In this document: piece after piece, positions 24,200 to 35,999 of the stretch
How the letters are laid out: each line of letters begins with the position of its first letter
Numbering within the stretch: the stretch's first letter is position 1
Notes under the pieces: model-generated
What the model was told of the DNA's origin: nothing
The model's input: the letters and a program-made list of their open reading frames with translations, nothing else
Databases searched by the model: none
Origin: Vitellaria paradoxa
Lineage: Eukaryota > Streptophyta > Magnoliopsida > Ericales > Sapotaceae
Direction of reading: 5' to 3'
Assembly: GCA_019916065.1 (NCBI GenBank)
Contig: CM034233.1
Span: forward strand, 11,923,573 to 11,987,572
Length of the DNA stretch: 64,000 bases
Translations under genes and position numbers: made by a program

Positions 24200-26175
24200 A
24201 TGAGACAGTTCAATAACCCAGAAAATTTGGGTTCCATCATCTGCCCACCTCAAGGTAAACCCAAATTCGTTTGTTTGTTCATATATATATATATATATAT
24301 ATATTCCTGTTAACCAACTTGGAGGAATTGAATTCTCACTTAAATTATTTACATTCTGTTCTATTGTTTTCATTTTGCTGGTAAGTTGTGAGAACTGAAA
24401 CTCTGTTTCTTGTTAAACCAGAGAAGAAGAATCGAGGGAACAAATTTGCTTACAGTACAGAGTTCCAGGCGATGTTAGATGGTTTGGATGAGGAGGACGA
24501 AAGAAGCCAAAGCACAGAGCGGAAAAGAAGACTGGGTTTCGAACAGGTGAAGGCGTTGGAGAGGATATTTGAGGTTGATAACAAGCTTGAATCCGAAAGG
24601 AAGGTGAGAATTGCAGAAGAACTAGGCCTCCAACCTCGACAAGTGGCAATTTGGTTTCAAAATCGACGCGCTCGATGGAAGACAAAGCAACTGGAGAAAG
24701 ACTATGGTCTTCTCAAATCCAGTTATGAAGCTCTTAAGCTCAAGTATGGAAATCTTGCCAAAGAGAAAGAGTCCTTAATTGCAGAGGTAAACCTATGACA
24801 ATCTTGTGCTGTGTTAAAAATTTAGCACCTCCTCTAAAGAAGTCTAATAATATATAAGACTAGTGGACTCAGTCTCAAAATTTAGACGTTAAAAATAGAA
24901 AAATTCATCTATTTTGTAGGAAGATAACTTTTCTTATTGTTGGGGTATTCTCGCATCGGCTGCTAAAGGAACTGGTAATCAATATATAAGTGTGAGGGAA
25001 AGTTTTATTTTATAAGTTAGTTTTTGAAGATGAGAGAGACCAAGACCCCTAGTATCAAAACTTAGGTTTATCATCAATCTCAGCCCATCGGGAGAAACGA
25101 ATTGTCGCTCCCTCCAACCCCAAGGCCCGATGTGTGAAGGGAGATTGTTGGAGTGTTTCTACATCGGTTGTGGAAGGAATTGGTATTCAGTACATAAGTG
25201 TGAGAAAAAACCTCATTTCATGAGTGAGTTTTTGATGATGAGAGAAGCCCACAACCATCAAACACTTATGGACCTATATGGGACAACTTTTAATAACCCC
25301 TCATGCTGGCTCGCATGAATATAGGCATAGTGTGAATTGTGGTAAGGTAATATTGAAAACTCGCTTTGATATTACATAAAGGAGCTCAACTATATATAAA
25401 ATGAGGGGTTTTAACCTTAAAAAGTAGGTTTGGGAGTCCATATCTTACATGAAGGATAATTTTTTTTAGAATTCGTCTCGTATTAATCCATTAGAAAAAT
25501 TATTTTCCCGTATAAAAAGATGGACGTTTTTCACTTTTAACACTTAAATTTTAATATTGAGGCATTTTCTCTTGCGTGTAGTCGGCCTTCTTAGCGCCTC
25601 TTGGGGCCAGGCTGTTGTGGATGACCCGCTTTCGACCGGAAAGGTATTAATTGAGATATGTGTACGTCCGCCACAATGTTCTGTTTTTGGTTTCGGTTTT
25701 GCAGCTAGGGGAGTTGAGAGCAAAGATTGGAGAGGAAAATTCAGACAGCAATCAATCCGTCAGAGAAGAGGGTCAAACGTTGGAGTCAGAGAACAATGTT
25801 TTAGAGCAAAGCTGTGGAAAACTTGAAGTAACCAACCTGGATTATGAACTCGGAAACCATGGAAATTTATTGGGTTACGTGGGTTTTGAAGATGGGTTAT
25901 CTGATAACAATTGCAGCGGAGTCTTCAACGGAGATAGTAATCTAAACCCACATTTGCTAAGGTCATCTACTCCGAGATACGAGGGTTCTTCTATGGATTC
26001 ATCGTGGATGAACAATTGCTTTCAGTTTGATTCAAGGGCATTTCCAGGTCTTCCACCAAAAGGGTACCCGGACCAGCTTGTGAAGATGGAACAACAGGGT
26101 TGGTTTAGGTCAGTGGACAGTAGCTACGTCGTCTCGGTCGATCAAGCACCCCCTCTTCACTGGTTCCACAGTTAA
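24200..26175 (+). CDS. Class I HD-Zip (homeodomain-leucine zipper) transcription factor
   Basis: Three exons (24200-24254, 24422-24786, 25705-26175) join in frame into a 296-residue protein. Splice sites are GT-AG. Residues about 51-107 form the homeodomain, with the recognition-helix signature [13 protein letters not shown]; the Ala and Trp here are typical of class I. A leucine zipper follows at once, with Leu at 109, 116, 123, 130, 137 and 144. The last leucine is encoded by exon 3, so the zipper spans intron 2. An acidic segment (GLDEEDE) precedes the homeodomain. The tail ends [11 protein letters not shown], resembling the aromatic C-terminal activation motif of the ATHB5/6/16 group. The protein should act in the nucleus as a dimer on pseudopalindromic AATNATT sites; class I members often respond to ABA, drought or light. 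The first in-frame ATG of exon 1 fits relatives. The subgroup assignment is by eye. Confidence 0.93.
24937..25252 (+). repeat. Two imperfect copies of an about 105-bp repeat in HD-Zip intron 2
   Basis: Copies begin at 24937 and 25145 (TTGTTGG-GGTNTTCT-CATCGGCTG, then AAGTGTGAG and GATGAGAGA). The phrase 'ACATCGGTTGTGGAAGGA' is a common LTR-derived motif in plant genomes, so this is probably a retrotransposon LTR fragment that enlarged the intron to 918 bp. Confidence 0.5.
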
Positions 26176-27894
26176 GTGAGAAGCTCGGTGAACTTATAAC
26201 TCAAATCTCTTACCACTAATGCAATTCTACTACACATGTAGTAGTACAGAGTTTTGACCGAGAGATGAATGAGTTTTAATAGGAGTTATGATAGATTATG
26301 GATTGTAGAATTTGAAGTTAGATGCTTATTTTGGCTTTGCATTTGAATTCAGAAATTGAACTCAAATTCAACTTAAGGCTTGGTTTGGGGATATTACAAG
26401 CTTTTCAATTTTTGGTTACCCAACTTTTTAAATTCTTGTAAATTAGCTAAAATTACACACTTACATTTTAAATTTTTCTAAATCATAAAGAGTAGAAATA
26501 TGTTAAATTAACCAAAAAAAAAAAATCTACAAAGTTAATTACAAAAATTTAATTTAATTTTTTTTACTACATAACCAAAAAAAGAAAAAAATCTAACCTT
26601 TTTTTTTTTCTTTTCTTTCTAAGACTAAGGTTACAACTTGCAAGTTGGCGATTCTAACTTCTCCAATTTTGGTTAGGTCTCCCCGTTCATGAACATAGGT
26701 GATCAATGGTTGTAGAAAAATCACTTTTTTTTTTTTATCTTCTTATCCAACTTAATAACTCGATGCAAGTAGGAAGCGTGTTGGAAAAAATCACTTCATT
26801 TAACATGCCCTGCCTTCTCTATTTCTTTTCTTCACGGCATCCTCTAAACTATGATGTTGTTGATCTCATGATTTAATTTTTGCTTCGACAAGAAGCCCAA
26901 ATTAACTTTGACGCTGGAATTACAATACAACCCCTCCTTTTGTTAATGTGGTTTTCCCATTGGATTATTAACAAGCCAGCTGCTGTCGGTCAAATATATA
27001 TTTGAATAGAAATAGTCAGTGGGTCCTACAATTGTCCAATAGACCGTTGATGGACGTGACTTTCGCAGTAAATCCCACGTATGTTAACGGTTCAGATCAA
27101 ATAGTTGCAGCTTAAGGACGACTGGCACTTCCCAGTATTCCCACTATACTCCATTATACCTAAGTTCTGCTTAGAGTTTCATTTTTTCTCAAAAATTTAA
27201 GAAAATTTTAATTTTCTTGCAATCAAAGTTCTTTGATACGTCACGGGTCACTTTTAGCACCAACTTTTGACCCTTTTTTCCTTTTTTTTTTTTAATTTTT
27301 TGGAAATTTCAAATGCCACCGTTCGTCTTATTAAACGGTATTAGAGGTGGTCCATCTCGTAAGTGACCCATGTAACCAGTCCCCTGTTTTCTCTTTGGGC
27401 CAAGTTAGTTCAACAAATGTCAGCCGAAAAAGAAAATAACCCAGAAAGCTGCTAACATCCTGTCTGGTTTTTAAATATGGGGGGAAAATAAAATAATAAT
27501 AATAATAATAAATGTACCGAACTATGAGATGCTGTGCGTATGCTGAAATATGAAGCAGTCTAATGCTTACCTGCTCAGGCAGCCAGGCTACTAGTTTGGG
27601 AAATAAAAAAAAGTAACTTTCTTTTATAATTAGTTACTAAAAAATTATTTTTTTTTAGTAATTGAGAAAGCAAAAAAAAAAAAAAAATGAGAAAGGCAAA
27701 AAAAAAAAATAACTTTTTATAACTAATTATTTGGTTTATTTTATTTTACATATTTTTTCTTTATATTTTGAAAGAATCTAAAAAATATAAGAAGATAATT
27801 TTAGTCCTTTCAATAAAAGTTAAAAAAAAAAAAACAGTGAAGTTATTAAAAAATAACATTTTTTGAGAGTTTCCAAATAAACTTCACGATGTTG
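26176..27894. other. 3' flank of the HD-Zip gene and AT-rich intergenic DNA
   Basis: The 3' untranslated region probably covers the first few hundred bases. AT-rich MITE-like stretches follow (about 26371-26640 and 27592-27890, the latter running up to the copia element). The segment 26690-27480 has normal complexity but no supportable coding frame. Confidence 0.45.
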
Positions 27895-28047
27895 TGTAAG
27901 TAGGAGAGAAATTGATTGAATGGCTTGATATCCAATTGGCTTATCTATGATTTGTATTTATACACCTAGAATAAAGACTTTATATATTATATATATCACC
28001 TCTAGATTAGATACATCACCGTTATACTAGATACATAAATACAAACA
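27895..28047 (-). repeat. 3' LTR of the copia element
   Basis: On the plus strand it starts TGTAAGTAGGAGAGAAATTG and ends AATACAAACA. It matches the right LTR over most of its length, apart from an extra segment near its end (AGATACATCACCGTTATAC). Confidence 0.75.
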
Positions 28048-28079
28048 CTCTCCCTGTACTTGATCTAACTATTACTGCC

Positions 28080-31000
28080 TGTTTCTTACTTCTCCAAGTT
28101 ATAAGGTTTCCTCCTAGAGAGGTACAATATCCCGAAGTTAATCTTTGATCTACTGTTGATCCTACTCAATTTGCATCAGTATATGCTTCAAAATTAAGTG
28201 AAGTGCCTTTCTTGTAGAGAATTTCTTTTCCTAGAGTGCCTTTCAAGTACTTCAATATTCTATAGACAGCTTCTAGATGTCGTTCTTTTGGTGAGTACAT
28301 AAATTAACTCACCACACTAACTGCATAAGCAATATCTGGATGAGTGTATGACAAATAAATTAACCTTTCCACCAGTCTTTGATATCTGCCATGGTCTACT
28401 AGTGTATTATCCGATTCTTCACCCAGTTTATGAGGCTGCTCAATAAGAATTTCCGGTGACTTTCACCCAAGCATCCTTATTTCTGTCAATAAGTCTAGGA
28501 TGTACTTTTGTTGAGAAATGAATACACCTTCTTTGGAATTTGCCACCTCTATTCCTAGAAAATATTTGAGTTTTCCCAATTCTTTAACTTCAAATTCCTT
28601 TACCAATTTTCTTTCAACTTTTCCAATCTCCACAAGGTCATCATCAGTTATAATGATATCATCAACATACAAAACTAAAATTGTGATTTTATCATTTTTG
28701 GACCTTTTAGTGAAGAGTATGATCTCCTTGAGATTGTTTAAACTGCATTTTCTTCATTGCTTGAGTGAATCTCTCAAACCATGCCTGGGGAGTTTGCTTT
28801 AATCCATGCAAAACTTTCTTTAATCTGCATAAGTCGTTTCTTCCAAAGGTGTTACTAGATCCTGGTGGTGCCTTTGTATAAACTTATTCATTTAACTCAC
28901 CATGCAAAAAACATTCTTCACATCAAATTGCAGTAGTGGCCACTGAAAGTTAACTACTAGAGTTGGGAGTATTCTGAATGTATTCATCTTGGCTAATGGA
29001 GCAAATGTCTCTTGATAATCCACTCTATACATCTGAGTATATCCCTTAGCTACAAGCCTTGTTTTGTACCTTTATAAGGAACCATATGCCTTATATTTAA
29101 TTGTATACACCCATTTGCAGCCTAACAATTTCTTTCTTTTTGGTAACTCCACCATATCCCAAGTAAGGATGGGTATGAGGCGGGTAAGAGACGGGTACAC
29201 GTATCCCCATACCCGATTTCTAAACTAAAATCGATCCCCATACCCTACCCGATCCCCACTGGGGATTTATTTTTACCACCCATCCCCGACCCAAACGGGG
29301 AATGGGGATCCCCATGGGGAAACGGGTACCTGAATTGAAAAAAATATAAAAATACAAAAATTCTAAAATATGACTTATAAAAAAATAGAGCAGAATCCTA
29401 ATGCATATTTAAAAAATAAAAAAATACCATATATACATATTTAGAAAGCACTTATTATGTTTTTATTTTCCTACCATATTAATAGGTTCTATGGTTCAAG
29501 ATAGGAAAAGTAAATAAAGAAACATTCACAATTGGTTTATCTCAATTTATAGTTTCTTTGTAAATTAGAAAACAAAATAAATTAATAGGAAACTAATAGA
29601 TAAAGAAACTCAAAATCTTAATTTCCTACCTTACTGAGAAATCTGTAGTAACAAATATACTAAAAAATTAAATATATATATACACACAATAATATGGGGA
29701 GGTTCGGGGAACGGGTAGGGTACGGGGCGGGGACAGACTCATACCCGTACCATACCCGATCCTCAAATTTTTTTTAAAAAATGCCTCCATACCCTACCCG
29801 ATCCCCAAAAAATCCCTGAATCCCCTACCCGTTTGGGGTGAGGATCGGGTAGGGTACAAACGGGTCGACCGAGATGGCCATCCCCAATCCGAAGTTGCAT
29901 TTTTCTTCAAGGCTTCTATTTTCTCTATTATTGCCTTCTTCTGCTCTTTATTATGTAATGCTTTATCAACATTTTGTGGTATTCTAACTAAATGTAACTT
30001 GCTAAGGAAAGATCTATAAGGTGAAGAAATATTCTCGAAGGAGATAAAGTTAGCAATTAAGTGTTAAGTGTATTTCCTAGTCCTTTTCTGAATAGCAATA
30101 GGAATTTCAAGATCTACTAGATCAGTACATACCTCTTCATTACCAGTCAACAATTCAGACAATCGAGCATGTCATGGTTCAGGATCAACTCTTTTTGTTA
30201 AATAGACCTACAGTGGTAAATTAGGAGTTTGGTTCCTCATTTTCTCATTTTTATCAAGAGCCAGGCAAAAACGTGGCTAATCTGATTGTTTTGTGGTTGG
30301 AATAGAAGACTCTGAAGAGGATATTTTTAGATCTATATTAAGGAGAAAAGGTTGCTGATTTGGTAAAGTAGGCTACTAGTTTGATGGCTATTTTGGTTGC
30401 TGACTGTTTGGTTAGAGTGGAGGAATTGAAGACATTTCTAGCTGGACAAATTGTGGATTTTGTGACTGATTCAAAGGCACACTTGATAGATCAGATTGTT
30501 GAGAGTCAAAACTAGGGCAAGAACAAGTTTAGGTTCTTCAAAAAGGAGGCAATCATCTTATCTTCACTTGAATACTCCCCCCGAAGAGAAGATGGGTCAA
30601 AAAATGATTTATTTCCTGCAAAGGTAACATCTTTTGTGACAAAGATCTTCTTAGTTGGAGGATGGTAACATTTATATCCTTTTTGTGTAGAATGATAACC
30701 AATAAAGATGCACTTAAGAGCTCTTAGATCTAATTTGCTATGATTGTGCGAATGAATGTGAACATATCAGGCACACCCAAAAATTCTTCGTGGAAGTGGA
30801 TGAGATATACCAATGTGAGGAAAGAATTGTGAGAGAACTCCAATGAGAGTCTTATTTTGTGAAACCTATGAAGTGACTCTATTTGAAAGATAAGTGGTTG
30901 TTAAGGTAATTTTCCCCCAATAATGTTTAGGAACATTTTTTTTAAACAATAGGGCCTGGGTTATGTCAAGCAAATGTCGATTTTTTTCTCTTGGCTACTT

Positions 31001-31800
31001 TGTTTTGTTGGGGTGTATCAATACAAAATGATTGGTGTATAATTCTTTCTTTCTGTAGCATGGCTGATAAGATTTTGGTTGAAATATTCTTTCCCATTGT
31101 CTGACCTGAACATTTTAACATTGGCATCAAACTGGGTTTGAATCATGTTCAAAAAATTAGGAATGATGGCATTAACATCAGATTTATTTTTTATGAGAAA
31201 TAACCAAGTGACTCTAGTGCAATCATCAATAAATATAACAAACCAACAAGCTCCATTATGACTAGTAACTCTAGATGGACCCTAAATATCACTATGAATA
31301 ATAGAGAATGGAACCAGTGATCTACTATTAGTTGGAGAAAAAGTGGATCTTTGATGTTTAGCATACTGACATGTTTCACATGGAAAAGAAGATTCATCAA
31401 TCCTTTTAAATAACTCAAGAAACATATTCTTGGGTACATGAAAAGATGAATGTCCTAATCTAAAATAATGAAACCAAATTTGTGATTTATTTAATGATTG
31501 TTTTTTTGACAAATGAGATGAATATACTTAAGCTCCCTTTTTACGACTACTAGTTTCTAAGAAATACAGCCCTTCCTTTTCTTTAACAAGTCCAATCGTC
31601 TTTCTCAGTACCAATTCTTGGAAAAAAAACATTTATCAAATGAGAATACCATCTTACAATTTAAATCTTTTGTCAATTTTGGAATAGACAACAAGTTTAT
31701 TGACAACTTAGGAACATGAAGTACAAATTCTAAGGTGAGAGGGGGAGTGATTGAGATAGTTCCTTTTCTTGCTATAGAAGCCAAAGTTTCATCTACCACC
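28080..31800 (-). pseudogene. Copia pol remnant (protease tail, integrase, reverse transcriptase, RNase H)
   Basis: Read on the minus strand, 31800-31600 resembles the protease/pre-integrase junction (LHVPKLSINLLSI). The GAG-pre-integrase motif with RLGHSS is at about 31460, and integrase core fragments extend to about 30900. The reverse transcriptase starts near 29150 (KLLGCKWVYTIKY), its catalytic YVDDIIIT motif is at about 28670-28650, and FLGIEVA follows. The start of RNase H is seen near 28100, after which the domain is cut off. Multiple stops and frame changes make it non-functional. The hAT insertion splits it just before the reverse-transcriptase block. Confidence 0.85.
29165..29887. 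mobile_element. hAT-type non-autonomous element nested in the copia pol region
   Basis: A 723-bp insert starts AAGGATGGGTATG and ends CCATCCCCAA, and is flanked by 8-bp repeats TCCCAAGT (29157-29164) and TCCGAAGT (29888-29895) that differ at one base. Removing the insert and one duplication leaves the copia reverse-transcriptase frame continuous across the site, which independently supports the boundaries. Both ends are rich in G+C and packed with short inverted and direct copies of CGGGTAGGGTA and GGGGATC motifs, while the middle is AT-rich. That is typical of hAT subterminal transposase-binding repeats. No transposase is present. Confidence 0.8.
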
Positions 31801-32159
31801 CTAATCTTCTAATGCCCTGAACATGGAGTTTCTGTGAAGAATTAATGGGATGAATCAGTCATATGATCTATAGCTCTCAAATTTACCACCCATGCCTCAC
31901 CGTGATTGCTGTCCAATAAAACAGTCAAAGCTTGAGCATAATAATTACCTACATGTGCTAAAGAACAAGAGCCAATAGGTTTGTCAATTATGGTAAGCAA
32001 ACTTTAGATCTTCTCAACCTCCTCCTTATTAAGTGCACCTAGTTCTAGCTGATCCTTTTGATCTGTTATCTCATTTGCCACAACCATATTTGCTTATTTA
32101 TTTAATGGTTTCTGATTCAACTAATTCGGTCCAGTGGTATTCCAATTGTTGTTCTTGTG

Positions 32160-33021
32160 AAATGGTGGTTTGCCCTTCAATTTCTAGCAAGTCTCTTTCG
32201 TATGTCCAGGTTACTTACAATAATTGCACCATACGTTATCTTTGTTGTTCTTTAAAGGATCACGACTGTTTTGTTTTGGTTGGTAAGGAGTCTTACTATT
32301 GGTCAAAAGTGCGAATCCTTTTGGATTGGAAAATTCTACCATGACTAACCTCCTCCCTTCTTCTTCTCTAATTATGGCAAAGGCTTCGCTAATTGAGGAA
32401 AGTTTTTCTTTTCCTAGCATTTGGATTCTAACCAAATTATATTTCATGTTAAGACCCGCTAAAAACTCATAAATTCGCTCCCCTTTAATGAACTTTAATA
32501 GCTATATCTTCACAACACTTCATCTTGTTGTTGTGGTAGTAATCAAGTTCAATCCATAAACTGTTCAAAGTATTATAGTAATTGGTAACAGATGAGATAT
32601 CTTGCTTGGTTAAATGAATTTTAGTCTTAATTTTAAAGACAAATGCAGTATCCTTCACCTTAGAATATGTTTTCTTCACTGTTTCTTAGATTTCCTTAGT
32701 TGTGGCTAAGAACATACAATTTCCATTGATTTTAGGTTACATGGAGTACCATAGCCATTACATAATCAATGAATCTTCAATATCCCAAGCTTCAAACTTT
32801 GGATCATCTGAATCTGGTCCTTGTTTGGTCAGATGGTGAAGCTTCCCCTTTCTTTTAAGTTTAGTACGAATCACCTGTGACCAAGTTACATAATTCCTGC
32901 CGTTGAGACAGTAAAATGGCTGAGTGATACTTAAATCATTCAGATGAGTTGGTTGTGGCTGAACAGTTTCGATTGACACAATTTTGGAAGATTCAGAAAC
33001 TGCTGACATGGTGAATGGCAC
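32160..33021 (-). pseudogene. Copia gag remnant
   Basis: The minus strand shows a gag N-terminus near 33010 (FYCLNGRNYVTWSQVI), a UBN2-type middle (SSVTNYYNTLNSLWIELD, about 32600) and a CCHC zinc knuckle (C-x2-C-x4-H-x4-C) at about 32185-32225. The pieces lie in different frames, and stops interrupt the knuckle region. Confidence 0.8.
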
Positions 33022-33280
33022 AAATGGCTAAATTGGATTTGAGGTTAATGATTCAAAGATTAAAAAGCTGAAATAATCTGGGTAGGAACATAGAAATCAG
33101 CAATGAAGGCTGAATGTTTATATGGTAATGAAGACCTGTTTTATGGCAATGAAAGCTGAAATAAATACTTTATTTTGATGTTAAAAAAAAAAAAAAAAAA
33201 AACACAATAGAAAAGCAAATTTTGTTTAGCAATGAACAAGCCCAAGCCCAAACGAGAGGAATTAACTTGACTCAATACCA

Positions 33281-33412
33281 TGTAAGCTGGAGAAATTGAT
33301 TAAATAGCTTGATATCTAATTGAGTTATCTATGATTTGTATTTATATAATAGAATAAAGACTTTACATATTACATGCAGTACCTCTAGACTAGATATATA
33401 AATATAAAGATA
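33281..33412 (-). repeat. 5' LTR of the copia element
   Basis: On the plus strand it starts TGTAAGCTGGAGAAATTGAT and ends around ATATAAATATAAAGA, matching the left LTR. The degraded primer-binding site lies immediately to its left. Confidence 0.7.
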
Positions 33413-33852
33413 CATGAACAACAATAATACATGAATGTATATTAATTTTTCATCATCTCTAAAATCAGACTTAGAAATTACTCACATGTTGAATGATTGC
33501 GCTAATGTGAGATAGCTTTTGTTTGCGAGGGAAAATGACGATTTCAAATAATTTTTTTGAATGTTTTGACTATGTGACAATTTTAAAATGCATTTGAAAT
33601 TTTGAAACAAAGAAATATGAAGGGAAAAAATAGAAGTTTATTTAAATAAAAATTAATTTTTGGACAAATATTTATTTCTTTCCTTCTTATTTTCCTAACC
33701 ATTTAAAAGTAAAATATATTTAGTAATTTTTATTTTACTTTTTTTCTATATTTTCCTCCACTTCATTCCCTCGCCATAATTTTTTTTTTTCCAAACACAC
33801 CCTATTATATGCACATTTTGTTGAATGACTTTTTAATGATGGTAGATTTGAT
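33413..33852. other. Short intergenic stretch
   Basis: AT-rich flank of the copia element with no gene or clear repeat boundary seen. Confidence 0.4.
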
Positions 33853-34367
33853 GTTTGGTTTGAGAATTAAAAAAATCGTTTTCTTTTTCTTTTTAAGTTT
33901 TTCTTAGCCTTATATGATTTTCTTTCACCAAAATTAAAAAATTTTTTTTATAATTTTTAGACATATAGTCCATATTTATTCAAAAAATTTTAAAAAGTTA
34001 CTTCTAAATAAAAAAAAAAAGTCATATACATATAGGAATTTTTTTTTTTTTGAATCTTATGTGAATTTTCTATTTTCTTGCTTTTTTTTTTTTTGTGGAT
34101 ATAAATAACATGTCTAAAAACTACCAACAAAAAAAAAAAACCAAAATTTAATGAAAAAACTTATATATGATGAAAAAAAGCTTAAAAACTATTTTTTTTT
34201 TTTATTCCCAAACAACCAACCAAAACTTGATGAAAATTTATACAAGACAAGATAAAACTATAACAAGTAAATTTGATTTTTGTTCTTACACCAACCAAAA
34301 TTTAATAAAAATAATCATAAAAGATGAAAAAAATTATTATTTTTTTTTTAAATTCTCAAACCAAACT
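33853..34367. repeat. MITE-like element with terminal inverted repeats (about 515 bp)
   Basis: The left end TTTGGTTTGAGAATT (33855 on) is matched in reverse complement by AATTCTCAAACCAAA near 34351-34365. The interior is AT-rich with several degenerate copies of ACCAAAATTTAATGAAAA. No coding region is present. Confidence 0.6.
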
Positions 34368-34566
34368 TGAGGGGCAGTAGTAATAAGTTAATTCGGTTTT
34401 TCATGTTAGATTGGGGAGCTCTTCCCAATTGGTCGCAAGTTCTGTGAAATTTAGAACTTACTTGAGATCAATGGATTGAGATATTTTCTAGTCTTGGGGA
34501 AAGATTATTGCATGATCGTCGTGCCCAAATGAATGGAAAAAAGGGGAGGGGGGAGGATTATATTAA

Positions 34567-35000
34567 CACTTCGTTTGAAATTGTGAATTTGATGAGATTT
34601 GATTTTATTTAATGAGAACTTTTATCAATTCTTATATTTTAAACTAAAATAAAATTTTATAAATTGAATTTAATTTCATTTTATAAATTAAATTTTGAGA
34701 TATCCATAGAATTTGAAATCCAATAAAAAAAATAAAATTTGGTGATAATTTATTATTTTCTTAAACAATCTAAGTAAGTAAGCAAATTTATCTTTTTGTA
34801 TCATATTTATTATATTTTTTTACTTGCTATTCATATGGTCAAATTTGGTATTTCACTTAAATCGAATTAATTCAATTCTTAAATTCAAAATATGTTCTAA
34901 AAATAAAATTTTATTTATCAAATCAAATCAAATCAAACCAATTCAATTTTTTATTTTAAAATAAAATCAATTCTAATAGTGGAATGTTCCCAAACGGAGT
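34567..35000 (+). repeat. MITE-like family B copy (about 434 bp)
   Basis: It shares ordered landmarks with 19896-20300: TTTGATGAGATTTGATTTTA, CTAAGTAAGTAAGCAAATT and ATTTATCAAATCAAATCAAA. It ends near CCCAAACGGAGT, complementary in type to the CGTTTG-like start. Confidence 0.7.
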
Positions 35001-35082
35001 ATAAGCGAATTCAACAATTCAAGTTTGATTTATGTTTAATTCATTAATAATTCGTTCGAAATTAGTTAGTTATGAAATTAAG

Positions 35083-35463
35083 GGGCCATTTGGAGTGTAA
35101 AAAAAATGAAAAGTGAAAATTTTTAGAATTTAGAGTGTAAAAGGTTATTTTGAAATAATAGTTAGATGTTTATATTTGATTTGATATAAAATTGTTAAAA
35201 ATTGTATAAAGTGACACGTGACAAATTTTTAATGAATTACTTTGAAAATTTTTTAAGTTTTGTAGAATTTTTTGGTACAAATGTCATTCTAACTTTTTCA
35301 AAAATTTGGCAAAATCTATTAGAACAAACGCACTATAATAGTTTGTTCCAATTGATTTTAATAAGTTTTTTAAAAACATTGAATTTTTTTGGAGTTTAAA
35401 AAAGTTAAAACTTTTGAAATTTTTTAAAGTTTTTTGAAATTAGTTGAAGTTCCAAATAACCTA
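35083..35463 (+). repeat. MITE-like element
   Basis: It starts GGGGCCATTTGGAGTG and ends GTTCCAAATAACC, an imperfect inverted repeat, around an AT-rich interior. Related to but distinct from families A and C. Confidence 0.45.
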
Positions 35464-35720
35464 AGTTAACTCTGAATATAATTTGTAACTTGAACTTGAC
35501 TCCATAAAATTAAATATGTATAAAATAGTCAAACTTTTTAATTTTAATTTGTCTAAAACTCAGCTAAAAGATTTAAAAAGTTAAACCTTGATCATAACTT
35601 TAAAATTAATAAAATTTTTAAACAAATTAAACAATTTACCATTCGATTCAATACACTCAATTTATTTACTGTCCAATCTATGGACAGCCACAACCAGAAG
35701 CAAGGATCCTGTCGATGTGG

Positions 35721-35987
35721 CCTCGAAAGGGGTAGTCGAGTTGGTTCGGATGGCGAGCTGAACGGCCTGGGACCAATAGGTCCCGGGTTCGACTCTTCTT
35801 AGGAGTAGTCCTTCCTCTAATTGTCGAGGGCCATCTAACAGTTTTCTCGGCTGAGCCGGTCAGCCAGGATTTGCCTAGGTTGGTTTACTTCCTCGTAATT
35901 CTTTGCCGGCTAGGGTCACGGGAGGGATTCACCCAGTGCGCACCCATGAATAACAGCTGCAGATTTCTCTTCAACCCCAAAAAAAAT
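35721..35987 (+). mobile_element. tRNA-derived SINE with 12-bp target duplication
   Basis: The insert carries an RNA polymerase III A-box-like sequence (TAGTCGAGTTGG, 35733-35744) and a B-box-like sequence (GGTTCGACTCT) about 45 bp later. It is rich in G+C compared with its flanks and ends in an A run. Exact direct repeats CTGTCGATGTGG flank it at 35709-35720 and 35988-35999. The tRNA-like head, unrelated body, A-rich tail and long duplication together identify a SINE on the plus strand. The intact duplication suggests a fairly recent insertion. Confidence 0.88.
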
Positions 35988-35999
35988 CTGTCGATGTGG

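Larger units (their letters stand above)
27895..33412 (-). mobile_element. Decayed Ty1/copia LTR retrotransposon
   Basis: The element lies on the minus strand with short LTRs at 27895-28047 and 33281-33412. Next to the right LTR the minus strand reads TGGTATTGAGTC, a degraded form of the TGGTATCAGAGC initiator-Met tRNA primer site. A purine tract (AGTACAGGGAGAG) precedes the left LTR. Between them, in copia order, come gag with a zinc knuckle, protease/integrase and reverse transcriptase/RNase H remnants. All are broken by stops and frameshifts. RNase H stops abruptly before the polypurine tract, which points to an internal deletion. A hAT element is inserted at 29165-29887. No clear 5-bp target duplication remains. 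Confidence 0.88.

Noticed and set aside
25557..25704. Coding extension of HD-Zip exon 3 upstream of 25705
   Set aside because: The acceptor TTTTGCAG at 25697-25704 joins exon 2 in frame and continues the leucine heptads exactly. The upstream open sequence is intron.
27890..33420. Recently active copia element
   Set aside because: Coding parts carry many stops and frameshifts, the LTRs differ, the primer site is degraded and no target duplication survives.
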